Part shown: one piece after another, positions 16,919 through 29,029 of the stretch
Numbering within the stretch: the stretch's first letter is position 1
Layout: each line of letters begins with the position of its first letter
From: Clostridium sp. 12(A)
Lineage (GTDB): Bacteria; Bacillota; Clostridia; Lachnospirales; Lachnospiraceae
Direction: 5' to 3'
DNA: 64,000 bases
NCBI GenBank assembly: GCA_000526575.1
Contig: JAGI01000003.1
Coordinates: 556,125 to 620,124 of the forward strand
Notes under the pieces: model-generated
Seen by the model: the letters and a program-made list of their open reading frames with translations, nothing else
Told to the model about the DNA's origin: nothing
The model's database searches: none
Program-made: the position numbers and the translations under genes

Positions 16919-16930
16919 TTACAGTTGTAA
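16919..16930. promoter_or_regulatory. BlaI/MecI operator
   Basis: TTACAGTTGTAA is a perfect palindrome apart from its 2-bp centre and contains the BlaI/MecI core TACA-NN-TGTA. It begins 7 nt after the -10 box, over the expected transcription start, so BlaI would repress its own operon. Confidence 0.75.
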
Positions 16931-16946
16931 GAACAGGAGATTTTCA

Positions 16947-17330
16947 ATGAACCATCTGCCTCAGATTTCAGAAGCTGAATATGAAGTAATGAAGGTGCTG
17001 TGGAAACATGCCCCCATCAACACCAATGAAGTGACTGACATGCTTACAAAGACTATCGGCTGGAATCCCAAGACAATACACACCCTTTTAAAGCGGCTGG
17101 CCCAAAAAGGTGCCATTACCTATGAAAAGGAAGGCCGTGTCTTTGTCTATACTCCTATAGTCAAGGAAGATGAATATCTAAAAAAGGCCAACGACCATTT
17201 TTTAAACCGTTTTTATAATGGCAAGATTTCCAGCATGGTGACCAATTATATGAACAATGAACAACTGGAACAGGACGAACTGGAGGAACTGAGAAAGCTT
17301 TTACTGAACGGAAACAGGGAGGACCGCTGA
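16947..17330 (+). CDS. blaI: BlaI/MecI-family repressor
   Basis: A winged-helix repressor of 127 residues. QISEAEYEVMKVLWKHAPINTNEVTDML, TIHTLLKRLAQKGAI and YEKEGRVFVYTPIV match the family DNA-binding domain; the C-terminal part is the helical dimerisation region, where the cognate protease cuts. The frame opens at 16914, but AGGAGA lies 6 nt before the ATG at 16947, and the earlier codons overlap the operator. blaR1 starts 1 nt after its stop. Confidence 0.92.
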   Translation: MNHLPQISEAEYEVMKVLWKHAPINTNEVTDMLTKTIGWNPKTIHTLLKRLAQKGAITYEKEGRVFVYTPIVKEDEYLKKANDHFLNRFYNGKISSMVTNYMNNEQLEQDELEELRKLLLNGNREDR

Positions 17331-17331
17331 C

Positions 17332-19122
17332 ATGCCCTATTCTTTTATGGCACGCCTTTTCCTAAACAGTCTGGCCATCCCTCTATTCTTCATCCTCATC
17401 CTCTGTATGAGGAAATTCCTGGGCAGCCATCTGACCAGCAGAGACAAATACCGTTTATGGTTCCCCTTTCTGCTTCTTTTAACGTTTCCATTTCTCTACT
17501 TCCTCCACCTTGGGACGTATACAGGATATCTGCCTTCCCAACTTTTTTGGGGAATCTATCCTAAGGCAACCCCTCCCCCGTCTCCACACGCTTATGAAAC
17601 AGCAGTTTCTGGAAAGGACCTGTTTTTAGATTTTTCTATTTCAGTGATTTGCAATACGCCTTCCATTGTGCCTGTGATTCTTTTTGTTTTGTGGGCTGTT
17701 GGTGTGGTATTTATAACAATGGTCACCTTATATAGTCATCATCAGGTCAGACGGCTAAAGAAATCGTCCCTTTTACTACAGAATGAAAGGATACGGGCCT
17801 TGTTTGAATCCTGTTTAAGAGAATCCGGTATTCGCAGAGAAATTCCAATCTACAGCAGTGCCTATGTGAAATCTCCCCTTGCAGTAGGCTTCCTTTTTCC
17901 TTCCATCATCGTTCCGATCCACATACTTTCTGAAATGCCGGAAAAGGATATCCGATATATCCTGCTTCATGAGCTATCTCATTGCAGACATAAGGACCTT
18001 TTTATCAGCCAGTTGATGGCCCTGGCTCAGATTGTCTATTGGTTTCATCCTGTGGTATGGCTTGCTTTTAAAACCATGGAGCATGACCGGGAAATCGCCT
18101 GTGATTCTTCGGTCCTATCCATGCTTCCACCGGAGCAGTATCTGGACTATGGAAATACCTTAATCAACTTTGCAGAAAAACTCTCCAGTTTCCCCTATTG
18201 CACCACAGGGATTGGGGGATCAAAAAAAGAAATCCGTAAGCGGATCATGAGCATTGCCCGTTTTCAAAAGGAATCCAAGAAGCATAGAATGAAAAGTGGA
18301 GTCATTTTAGTCACAACCACCCTGTTCATAGCTTCCTTATCCCCTTATCTTTCTGCCGGAGCCGCCTATGATGGGAACTATAAATTTCACGGTGAGAATA
18401 TCAATAAGCTGGATGTTGAATCCTGTTTCTGTGGCAAAAAAGGCAGTTTCGTCTTATATAAAATAAACTCGGACCAATACTCCATTTATAATGAAAACGA
18501 GGTTACCAAAAGAATCTCCCCGGATTCCACCTATAAAATATACAGCGCTTTGGCCGCACTGGAGGAGGGCGTCATAGCCCCTTCCTCCTCTAAACTTCGA
18601 TGGAACGGGAACACCTATCCTTATGAAGCCTGGAATGAAGACCAGACTCTTAACAGCGCCATGAAATATTCCGTAAACTGGTATTTTACTGAATTGGACA
18701 AACAAACCGGATTAAATACATTAAAGAGATATTTTAAGAACATGGGCTATGGTAATTCTGATTTCAGCGGTGGCTTAGGGCGGTTCTGGGCAGAATCCAC
18801 CTTAAAGATATCCCCAGTGGAACAAGTAGAGCTTTTAACACGCTTCTACCAGGGAAATTTAAATGTTTCCCCTGAAAATCAAAGAGCCATTAAGGATTCT
18901 TTATTTATCTCTTCCTCAAAGGGAGCTTCCCTGTATGGCAAAACCGGAACCGGTGCAGTCAATGGAAAACAGATAAATGGGTGGTTCATTGGGTTTGTGG
19001 AAGCGGCTGAGGAAACCTATGTGTTTGCCACCAATATTCAGGATACAGATTCTGCCAGCGGAAGCGCTGCTGCGAAAATCACTATGGAAATTCTGAATGA
19101 AAGAAATATCTATGGGAACTAA
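17332..19122 (+). CDS. blaR1: BlaR1/MecR1-type beta-lactam sensor protease
   Basis: A 596-residue transmembrane sensor. The N-terminal half has four hydrophobic segments and an M56 metalloprotease: HELSH at 213-217 (Zn ligands and catalytic Glu) and EIACD at 254-258 (third ligand). After a last membrane segment (~321-340) comes an extracellular class D-like penicillin-binding domain with S399TYK402, S446VN and K536TG. Acylation by a beta-lactam triggers the protease and loss of BlaI. All catalytic motifs are intact, so it should work. No beta-lactamase lies next to it. Confidence 0.92.
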   Translation: MPYSFMARLFLNSLAIPLFFILILCMRKFLGSHLTSRDKYRLWFPFLLLLTFPFLYFLHLGTYTGYLPSQLFWGIYPKATPPPSPHAYETAVSGKDLFLDFSISVICNTPSIVPVILFVLWAVGVVFITMVTLYSHHQVRRLKKSSLLLQNERIRALFESCLRESGIRREIPIYSSAYVKSPLAVGFLFPSIIVPIHILSEMPEKDIRYILLHELSHCRHKDLFISQLMALAQIVYWFHPVVWLAFKTMEHDREIACDSSVLSMLPPEQYLDYGNTLINFAEKLSSFPYCTTGIGGSKKEIRKRIMSIARFQKESKKHRMKSGVILVTTTLFIASLSPYLSAGAAYDGNYKFHGENINKLDVESCFCGKKGSFVLYKINSDQYSIYNENEVTKRISPDSTYKIYSALAALEEGVIAPSSSKLRWNGNTYPYEAWNEDQTLNSAMKYSVNWYFTELDKQTGLNTLKRYFKNMGYGNSDFSGGLGRFWAESTLKISPVEQVELLTRFYQGNLNVSPENQRAIKDSLFISSSKGASLYGKTGTGAVNGKQINGWFIGFVEAAEETYVFATNIQDTDSASGSAAAKITMEILNERNIYGN

Positions 19123-19125
19123 CAA

Positions 19126-19148
19126 GGGAGGGCCACGCTGGCCCTCCC
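19126..19148 (+). terminator. Terminator of blaI-blaR1
   Basis: A perfect 10-bp stem (GGGAGGGCCA / TGGCCCTCCC) with a 3-nt loop, 3 nt after the blaR1 stop, followed by CTTTAT. It lies between convergent genes and may serve both, although the T-run is weak on either side. Confidence 0.75.
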
Positions 19149-19187
19149 CTTTATATGATTCTCCCCTTATTTGTTTCACTTGGTATC

Positions 19188-22465
<3,278 letters not shown>

Positions 22466-22526
22466 AGCTATTCTCCCATCTTTTATTATTTCATCTATAT
22501 AAAAGGTGTCGACTTCCTTTATATCT

Positions 22527-23381
22527 TTAATTTTTTTTGATTTCCCGTTCTGCGACTCGGTTGATATGAAGCATAAAGTAAATCATCTCTTCCTGAGAAA
22601 TCGTAACTTCAAATTTCTTAATGAAATAATCTTTTACTTTATCCGCACAGGCCTTTGCCTGGGGCATCTTGGTTCGAATCTGCTCGTATAGATAATCATC
22701 GTCTGCCCCATGAAGCTCCTCTCGCAAAAGTCTTCTTGCAAAGAATCGGATATGGGTAACGAAACGGTTATAGTTTAAGGAATCCTCGTTCAGCTCAATC
22801 TGATAGTGGTATTTCACAATACTTAAAATATCACTGACGATTTCAGTAACAATCATGGTAAGCTGAATTTCCTCTCCCTCCTGCTGCGCATTGACAAAAT
22901 GAAGGGCGATAAACCCGGTCTCATCGTCACTTAAATCAATTTTTTCGTAGTACTTAATCAGATTTAAGGCATTTTTGGCTGCCTGATATTCTTTGGGGTA
23001 ATAATTCTGTATTTCCCAAAGCAAGGCATTTTTCATGGTCATTCCAGCTTTATACCTGGAGATGGTATAGCTGATATGATCCGTCAGTCCGATGTAAATG
23101 CTGTCGTGAAATGTAACATTTAACTCTTTTTGAGCCTGGGCAATGATTTTACTGCTTAACTCCACTTGGTTCAAAGGTACTTCTGTTAGTAAAGTCATAA
23201 ATTTGGAAGAGGATTCAGAAGACTCAAATACAAACTTTTTATCAATGAGAGCTTCATCGATCAAATCTCCTGGTCTTTTTTGAAACGCAATTCCTTTTCC
23301 CAGCAATATGACCTCTGACCATTTTTCATCTTCTGCTAAAATAATATTGTTGTTATATATTTTTTTAACACGGTAGCTCAT
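22527..23381 (-). CDS. licT: BglG/LicT-family transcription antiterminator
   Basis: An RNA-binding antiterminator of 284 residues. The N-terminal CAT domain (YRVKKIYNNNIILAEDE, VILLGKGIAFQKRPGD) binds the ribonucleic antiterminator ahead of this gene. Two PRD domains follow with all four phospho-His contexts: GLTDHI, ALHFVN, VTHIRFF and MLHINRV. BglP phosphorylation of PRD1 inactivates it without substrate; HPr phosphorylation of PRD2 activates it. The frame opens at 23405, but AAGGAGG lies inside those first codons, so the ATG at 23381 is the start. Confidence 0.93.
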   Translation of the reverse strand: MSYRVKKIYNNNIILAEDEKWSEVILLGKGIAFQKRPGDLIDEALIDKKFVFESSESSSKFMTLLTEVPLNQVELSSKIIAQAQKELNVTFHDSIYIGLTDHISYTISRYKAGMTMKNALLWEIQNYYPKEYQAAKNALNLIKYYEKIDLSDDETGFIALHFVNAQQEGEEIQLTMIVTEIVSDILSIVKYHYQIELNEDSLNYNRFVTHIRFFARRLLREELHGADDDYLYEQIRTKMPQAKACADKVKDYFIKKFEVTISQEEMIYFMLHINRVAEREIKKN

Positions 23382-23475
23382 CTCCCGATCAATCCTCCTT
23401 ATCATAATGAATTTGGCTCACCATTTACATCCTGCCCGGCAGGGTATATTTGAGTCATAGGGAGCAACTTCTGGA

Positions 23476-23559
23476 AATAAAAAACACCCAAATTAATAAA
23501 CACATGTATGAACATGTATCTATTAATCTAGGTGTTGCCTGCCGAACAGTTACAATCCC
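23476..23559 (-). promoter_or_regulatory. LicT antiterminator (RAT) overlapping an intrinsic terminator
   Basis: On the minus strand, 23559-23525 matches the RAT consensus (GGATTGTAACTG..., GGCAGGCAA.ACCTA). Its 3' end (ACACCTAGATTAATA) is also the 5' arm of a long terminator stem closing at GGGTGT and ending in TTTTTT (23489-23476). LicT binding would stabilise the RAT and block the terminator. Confidence 0.88.
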
Positions 23560-23573
23560 GATATATTTTCTTT

Positions 23574-23603
23574 ATTATAACATAATTCGACATCATATAA
23601 CAA
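23574..23603 (-). promoter_or_regulatory. licT-bglP-bglA promoter
   Basis: Minus-strand TTGTTA (23598-23603) and TATAAT (23574-23579), 18-bp spacer, 15 bp before the RAT. Confidence 0.65.
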
Positions 23604-23666
23604 TGGTGCTTTGTTATAGTTTACCGCTTCTATTTTTGTGCATCCTGCCCAATTTCCATGTTATAG

Positions 23667-25781
23667 TTACTGCTTCTTAGTAAAATAAGCATCTAATACC
23701 ACTTTATCTTTTCTGACCACATATCCGCTGCCGCCACGATTTTTCACATCCTCTACCATACTGACTAATAGAATTGGCTTCTCCACCGTCTGGTCTGTGG
23801 TAAAAACGGAAAACCAGCCAAGCTCTGTTCCAGTGGTATCGTTTTTTGATGCTTTAATCTCCGCCGTTCCTGTTTTTCCGGCTAATTGGATGTCACTTCG
23901 GTTTATGGCATGACCGGTTCCATGTTCAGAGCTTACTACCTTTACAAGATCAGATGCTACGGTTTCTGCTATCTCAGGAGTGGTGGCATCTTTTAGCCAA
24001 ATCTCGGAAGCAGGCTCTTTTTTGTATAACAGATAAGGCTTTATTACATTTCCCTTATTGGTGAACATGGTATAGAGAGAAGCAAGATGTATGGGGTTCA
24101 TTAAAATCTGACCCTGTCCGTATCCGCTGTCAGCCAACTGGACCTCAGAGTCTATGGTATCTCCATTGGAGTACTGGGATTTTGCCACGGTAATTTCAAA
24201 GGGCAGGTCTTCCTTAAAACCAAGCTTATCCAGCTCAGTCATAAAATCCTTGGCACCGATTTTTAATGCGGCCTTGGCAAAGTATATGTTGTTGGAATAG
24301 ATTAAGGCGTTCTCCAGATTGAGAGGACTGCTGTCATGAAGGGTGGTCACGTAGTAATTGCCCCAGCTTTCATCCTTTCTCCATTTTAACCCGGTGCTTA
24401 TGTAATCTTCATTGGGGTCGACGGCTCCGGTATTAAGTCCTATGACCGCAGTGATTGGCTTTAGAGAGGAGCCGGGAGCGAATTTTTGGCGGAACCGGTT
24501 AAACATGGGCTTTCTCTCATCCGTATTCAGAGCATTCCATGTATCATTTGACATACCAAGGATGAAGTCATTGTCATCAAAGGACGGCGTGCTTACAAGA
24601 GCCAGGATTTCTCCCGTAACCGGATTCATGGCGACTGTGGTACTCTTATCCTCCAAAAAGGTGTTATAAATGCTGGCTTGCAGCTCACTGTCAATGGTCA
24701 GGGTAATGTCTTTTCCGTCCATTCTTGATTTGGCAGCCAGAACTTTCTTTTCTGTTCCATTCCCATCCACTATGGATACTGTTCTTCCGTTAACTCCCTT
24801 TAAATCTTTTTCGTAGAGAGCTTCCATTCCGCTGCGCCCGATGACGCTGTCAGTCAGATAATCCTCATCCGGATGCTCCTTGATATCCTCAGCCGTTACA
24901 TTCTGAACGTACCCGATTAAGTGTGCTCCGCTTTCCATCAGAGGATAAAAGCGGACTGGAGTATCTGAGATTAAAACACCAGGAATGGTCAGAAGCTTAT
25001 CCTGCAGCTCTTTGTTTTTCACATTATCTTCTCTGGGCTGGGAGGATACTAAGTTAAATTCATCTACCTTTTTTAAAGTTTTAAGAGGAACAAAGGAATC
25101 TTCTTTTACCCATTTGGCGGCCAGCTTCTTTTTGATGCTGTCCGCCGGTATTCCAAGCAGACCGGAAAGAGTCTCCATATCACCGGAAGGGTCCTCACTC
25201 ATCTTACCCGGAACCAGACCGATGGAAGAGGCGGTTCCTTTTCCAGCCAGGACATTCCCGTTACGGTCATAAATCGTTCCCCTTATGGCCTTGTCCACAG
25301 ATATCCTTACCTTATCTCCCCGAAGGAGCTCAGGGAAAATCAGGCTGTCGCTCCAAATGAGCTGGTAGCCCTTCTTTTTATCTCTTTCATACTCCGCTTT
25401 GTTTTTAAAGCTGATATCTCCAGCGACAGTCTTATACTTCATCTCATAGGATAAGACCGCCTTTTTATCGTTATATTCCACATTTGTGATTACAGTCTTG
25501 ATGTCGGAAACTTCAAGACCTTCATAAATGTTTTTATTTCTGGCAGTAAAATCTTCTTCGCTGATATTAATCCGGCTCTGATCGGTCAGCATTCCGTACA
25601 TGGCTTTGTAATCAGCCCCTTTTACGCTGTCCATATATTCCGAAAATAAAACATCCGGCTTTTTTCTCTCTGCCAGCTTTTTCTGAATCTGAAAAAAGAG
25701 GAAAGCACCTGTCAGACCCGCAAGCAGAATCAAAACAGTTACGATAATACGAAATAAATTTTTATTTCTGGCACGGTTCAT
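23667..25781 (-). CDS. MecA-like class B penicillin-binding protein
   Basis: A 704-residue cell-wall transpeptidase. One membrane anchor (11-31) is followed by an NTF2-like MecA_N domain (about 43-155), a dimerisation domain (RGTIYDRNGNVLA at about 167) and the transpeptidase with S438SLK441, Y495SNN and K636TGTAE. The MecA_N architecture is shared with staphylococcal PBP2a, enterococcal PBP5 and B. subtilis PBP3, several of which have low beta-lactam affinity. Resistance cannot be inferred from sequence alone. AAAAGGAGG precedes the ATG, 12 nt after the PBP2 stop, so the two form one operon. Confidence 0.9.
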   Translation of the reverse strand: MNRARNKNLFRIIVTVLILLAGLTGAFLFFQIQKKLAERKKPDVLFSEYMDSVKGADYKAMYGMLTDQSRINISEEDFTARNKNIYEGLEVSDIKTVITNVEYNDKKAVLSYEMKYKTVAGDISFKNKAEYERDKKKGYQLIWSDSLIFPELLRGDKVRISVDKAIRGTIYDRNGNVLAGKGTASSIGLVPGKMSEDPSGDMETLSGLLGIPADSIKKKLAAKWVKEDSFVPLKTLKKVDEFNLVSSQPREDNVKNKELQDKLLTIPGVLISDTPVRFYPLMESGAHLIGYVQNVTAEDIKEHPDEDYLTDSVIGRSGMEALYEKDLKGVNGRTVSIVDGNGTEKKVLAAKSRMDGKDITLTIDSELQASIYNTFLEDKSTTVAMNPVTGEILALVSTPSFDDNDFILGMSNDTWNALNTDERKPMFNRFRQKFAPGSSLKPITAVIGLNTGAVDPNEDYISTGLKWRKDESWGNYYVTTLHDSSPLNLENALIYSNNIYFAKAALKIGAKDFMTELDKLGFKEDLPFEITVAKSQYSNGDTIDSEVQLADSGYGQGQILMNPIHLASLYTMFTNKGNVIKPYLLYKKEPASEIWLKDATTPEIAETVASDLVKVVSSEHGTGHAINRSDIQLAGKTGTAEIKASKNDTTGTELGWFSVFTTDQTVEKPILLVSMVEDVKNRGGSGYVVRKDKVVLDAYFTKKQ

Positions 25782-25793
25782 AGGTACCTCCTT

Positions 25794-28658
25794 TTAATCC
25801 GTTCTTAAGTTATTGGAAACATTTGATGCGGTATTTGTAATAATCGCTTCTTTTTCCTTAAGCTGGAAATAATAATCAAAAATACCTCTTCCCACTCCTA
25901 CCACATTGCCAGAGCTATATCCATTGGCGATGCGGACTGCAATTGCAATTTTCGGATTCTCAAGTGGCGCATATCCAATAAAGAGACCGTGGTTTGGCTT
26001 GCTTTTGGATTCCTCTGCGGTACCGGTCTTACCAGCCGCACTGATTTTTAAATCCTTAAGGCTTGCATTGGAGGTTACCAGCTCATTCATTCCCTTTGCC
26101 ACCTCTGCCCATACGGTTTCTGACAGCTGGGCGGTATCCTTTAATACAGGTGCAAAGGACTTTACCAGATTTCCATCCGGATCTGTAATTTTATATACAA
26201 GAGAGAGATCATAGCTCTTTCCATGGTTCGCCAGCATGGTGGTATATCTGGCAAGCTGGGTGGTGGTATAGTTATGAGTTCCCTGTCCGATGGAGGAAGG
26301 GATTGCGAACTGGTCGGTCACGTGAGGCTGAGCCTCTCCGATTTCAATTCCTGTCTTCTTATCAAGATCCATAATGCCTGCATATTTTTGAAGCTTCTGC
26401 AATCCATCTGCCTCAGAAAAAGTTCCATCTGCTGTACTTCCCATACGGTATGTGATTTCTGATAAATATACGTTACAGGAATTCTTCAGGGCATCGGCTG
26501 GAGAATTGATGACTCCGTGGCCATTTCTCTTCCAGCAGCGAAGTGCCGGCTGCACCTTATCAAAGATTCCGGTACATACAATGCTGGTATCTGAATTGAT
26601 GACACCCTCGCTCATTCCTGCAATGACGGTCACCGGTTTAAAGGTTGAACCAGGAGCCGTCAGCTGACTGGTGGCACGGTTAAAGAGGGGCAGGGAAAGA
26701 TCGTTTGACAGCTGCTTATAATACTGGGCATCCATCTGATTGGCCAGCCGGTTGTTATCAAAACCTGGATAGCTGACACAGGCCAGTACCTCTCCATCCT
26801 GAGGATCTACAACAACAGCAGAACCAGAGCATGGGTTCAGAGCCAGCTGGGCTGGAGTGATTTCCAGATTTTTAATTTTCTTCTGGATAAATGCCCAGGG
26901 GCTTAGCTGACCGCTGTTTAAAAGCCCGCGGTCCGGATCTTCCGGGGATAGGACTCCCTGGTCGTAAAGAAGATTTTCAATGGTCTCTCCGTTTAGAGAG
27001 CCTTCGGAAATCATTGCCTCGTAGATTTTTAAATCAAATTCCTGGCTGTTCTTTAAATCAGCCAGCATCTTTTCTTCCACAAGACGCACTTCCTCTTCAA
27101 TTGCCACATATGCTTCGTTGTTCTGAATCTTGCTTAAGTCTACCATTCCTCCTGCAATGCAGTCATTTAAATACTGGCGGAAGCTTTTATTCTTCCAGTC
27201 AGGAGAACCCGCATTTCCGATAATCAGCTTGGATTTCTTTCCTTCACTTACAAGATAATCCAGATACCCTTTCATCTCATCGCTTAAGCCGTCATATCCT
27301 GGTCCTGCTGCGTCAAAGGAAGCGGATAACTGGGTAAATACCCGTTCTTTTTTTTGAGTAAAGGCTCCATAGACTGATTTTTCCAGGTCTGTACTGGAGT
27401 CTTCCTTTAACCGCTCGGTATCAATAACATGGTTTTTAAACAGAGCAAAATAAACTTCGTCAGAGGAGATACGAATCTGAGCTGCATTTTCTGCTTTTGG
27501 CATTTCGGAACGTTTTGTATCTACCATATTGGAAAGAAGAATTCCTGCTATCTGCTGCTCCAGCATCCGATAGACCGCATCCTGCAAATCCTTATCTATG
27601 GTCAGGTATAGATTTTTTCCGGTTCCAGGGGCTTTTGTAATGACTGGCTCGGTTTTCTTATTTCCTACTACATCGGTATAGAACTGCTCGGTTCCGTCAT
27701 CTCCCCGCAGCCAGCTCTCCATGGATTTTTCAATTCCGCTCTTTCCTACGATTGACTGGTTGGTATAAATGCTTTCTCCCTGGTTTAAGGCGTCCAGCTC
27801 ATCGGATGAGATAGCACCGGTGTATCCTAAGATGGATGCCATGCTCTCTCCTCCCTCATACGTTCTGATGCTGCTCTCCTGAACATCCGCTCCCGGAAGG
27901 TTTATTTTATTTTCAATGACTGCCGCCATGGTCTCTTCGGATACATCGGAAGCCACCATGTAAGGCAGGTATTTCCGGTAGGAGTTTAAGGAAAGTCCAT
28001 AGCGGATATTGGCGATCTGCAGCGCCTGCTGTGGTGTCAGGGATTCTGGCATACCGAACTGCTTTTGTTCTTCCTCTGTATAGGAAAGATCAATCATGAA
28101 TTTTTTCTTACCGGTCAATTCATTCATCAGCTCTTGTGCGGTTACCGCCTTTTGTTCCTCCGTCAGTTCTTCCACTTCCATCTTCCCGTAAAAATCAGCC
28201 TTAAAACGGCTGAGCTTCCAGCCATCTGCGGTAAATTCGTAGGTTCCATCGTCACTGATACCGATGGGAAGAACGACATTTAACTTTTTATCATCATGGA
28301 TCATCTGAATCAGGCGGTAGGCAATTCCATTTAAGGATCTCTGCCGTTCCTTGGTTGTTTTATAATTCATGGAATCTTCTAAGGTGACATCATAGGATAA
28401 TCGGTTGGAAGCTAAAAGCTTTCCATTCCTGTCATAGATGTTACCCCTGCTGCCGGACAGCTTCTGGGTCTTTACAATGGAGCTCATAAATGCTTCCTGA
28501 TTGGTAGCTCCCTCCATGATCTGGAGACGATACAGCCGAAAGATAAGTGAACCGAATAAAAATCCAAAGAAAAGTCCCAGGATGGCCAGTCTCGGAATCT
28601 TTTCAAAAAATGGAATTTCCGGAAATTGATTGTCTTTATATGATCTATGTTTACGCAA
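25794..28658 (-). CDS. PBP2-like class B penicillin-binding protein
   Basis: A 954-residue peptidoglycan transpeptidase, long for the class (600-750 usual). One membrane helix (~25-47) is followed by a PBP dimer domain (SRGNIYDRNGKLLASNR). A large low-similarity insertion (about 375-600) lies between dimerisation and catalytic parts. The transpeptidase has S671TFK674, S727CN and K877TGTAEE. The start is a TTG at 28658, with AAGGAG 7 nt upstream; no ATG fits. Such long PBP2 proteins are usual in Lachnospiraceae and probably act in cell elongation. The promoter carries BlaI-like boxes. Confidence 0.9.
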   Translation of the reverse strand: MRKHRSYKDNQFPEIPFFEKIPRLAILGLFFGFLFGSLIFRLYRLQIMEGATNQEAFMSSIVKTQKLSGSRGNIYDRNGKLLASNRLSYDVTLEDSMNYKTTKERQRSLNGIAYRLIQMIHDDKKLNVVLPIGISDDGTYEFTADGWKLSRFKADFYGKMEVEELTEEQKAVTAQELMNELTGKKKFMIDLSYTEEEQKQFGMPESLTPQQALQIANIRYGLSLNSYRKYLPYMVASDVSEETMAAVIENKINLPGADVQESSIRTYEGGESMASILGYTGAISSDELDALNQGESIYTNQSIVGKSGIEKSMESWLRGDDGTEQFYTDVVGNKKTEPVITKAPGTGKNLYLTIDKDLQDAVYRMLEQQIAGILLSNMVDTKRSEMPKAENAAQIRISSDEVYFALFKNHVIDTERLKEDSSTDLEKSVYGAFTQKKERVFTQLSASFDAAGPGYDGLSDEMKGYLDYLVSEGKKSKLIIGNAGSPDWKNKSFRQYLNDCIAGGMVDLSKIQNNEAYVAIEEEVRLVEEKMLADLKNSQEFDLKIYEAMISEGSLNGETIENLLYDQGVLSPEDPDRGLLNSGQLSPWAFIQKKIKNLEITPAQLALNPCSGSAVVVDPQDGEVLACVSYPGFDNNRLANQMDAQYYKQLSNDLSLPLFNRATSQLTAPGSTFKPVTVIAGMSEGVINSDTSIVCTGIFDKVQPALRCWKRNGHGVINSPADALKNSCNVYLSEITYRMGSTADGTFSEADGLQKLQKYAGIMDLDKKTGIEIGEAQPHVTDQFAIPSSIGQGTHNYTTTQLARYTTMLANHGKSYDLSLVYKITDPDGNLVKSFAPVLKDTAQLSETVWAEVAKGMNELVTSNASLKDLKISAAGKTGTAEESKSKPNHGLFIGYAPLENPKIAIAVRIANGYSSGNVVGVGRGIFDYYFQLKEKEAIITNTASNVSNNLRTD

Positions 28659-28677
28659 CGTTATTCTCCTTTTAATC

Positions 28678-28689
28678 TTACGTTTGTAA
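28678..28689. promoter_or_regulatory. BlaI-like box 2 in the PBP leader
   Basis: TTACAAACGTAA on the minus strand: core TACA-NN-CGTA, one base from the BlaI core TACA-NN-TGTA. It lies just before the AAGGAG ribosome site. Confidence 0.4.
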
Positions 28690-28761
28690 TATTTTGCTGA
28701 TAAAAAAACAGGGAATCCCTTATGACAGCTCCCCCTACTGTATGATTCATGTCTAAAATAC

Positions 28762-28771
28762 TACGTATGTA
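28762..28771. promoter_or_regulatory. BlaI-like box 1 at the PBP operon transcription start
   Basis: TACATACGTA on the minus strand, one base from the BlaI core. It begins 7 nt after the -10 box, the same geometry as the blaI operator. Confidence 0.5.
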
Positions 28772-28778
28772 AGACATA

Positions 28779-28807
28779 ATTATACACCGGTTTATACCCC
28801 CTGTAAA
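28779..28807 (-). promoter_or_regulatory. Promoter of the two-PBP operon
   Basis: TTTACA (28802-28807), 17-bp spacer, TATAAT (28779-28784), about 120 bp before the TTG start. The rest of the 28659-29029 gap is AT-rich, with no gene seen. Confidence 0.7.
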
Positions 28808-29029
28808 CTCTTTTTTATAAGATTTCACAGGTAGAATAAAACGGCCCTGAATTCGCCATCAATACTCCAAAACTTTCTTTATTATCTATAGTTTATCCAT
28901 TAAAATGTTATTATTTCAAGCGTATGTAATTTCTCGCTTCATAAAACAAATCTTTTTTATTGTATCAGATCAGACTAGCCCTGAAGGTTCCAATAATTGG
29001 TAAAAGGTGATGATGCCTTGTCCATGGAT

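Noticed and set aside
23667..28658. Mobile resistance cassette carrying the MecA-like gene
   Set aside because: No transposase, recombinase, terminal repeats or composition shift flank it.
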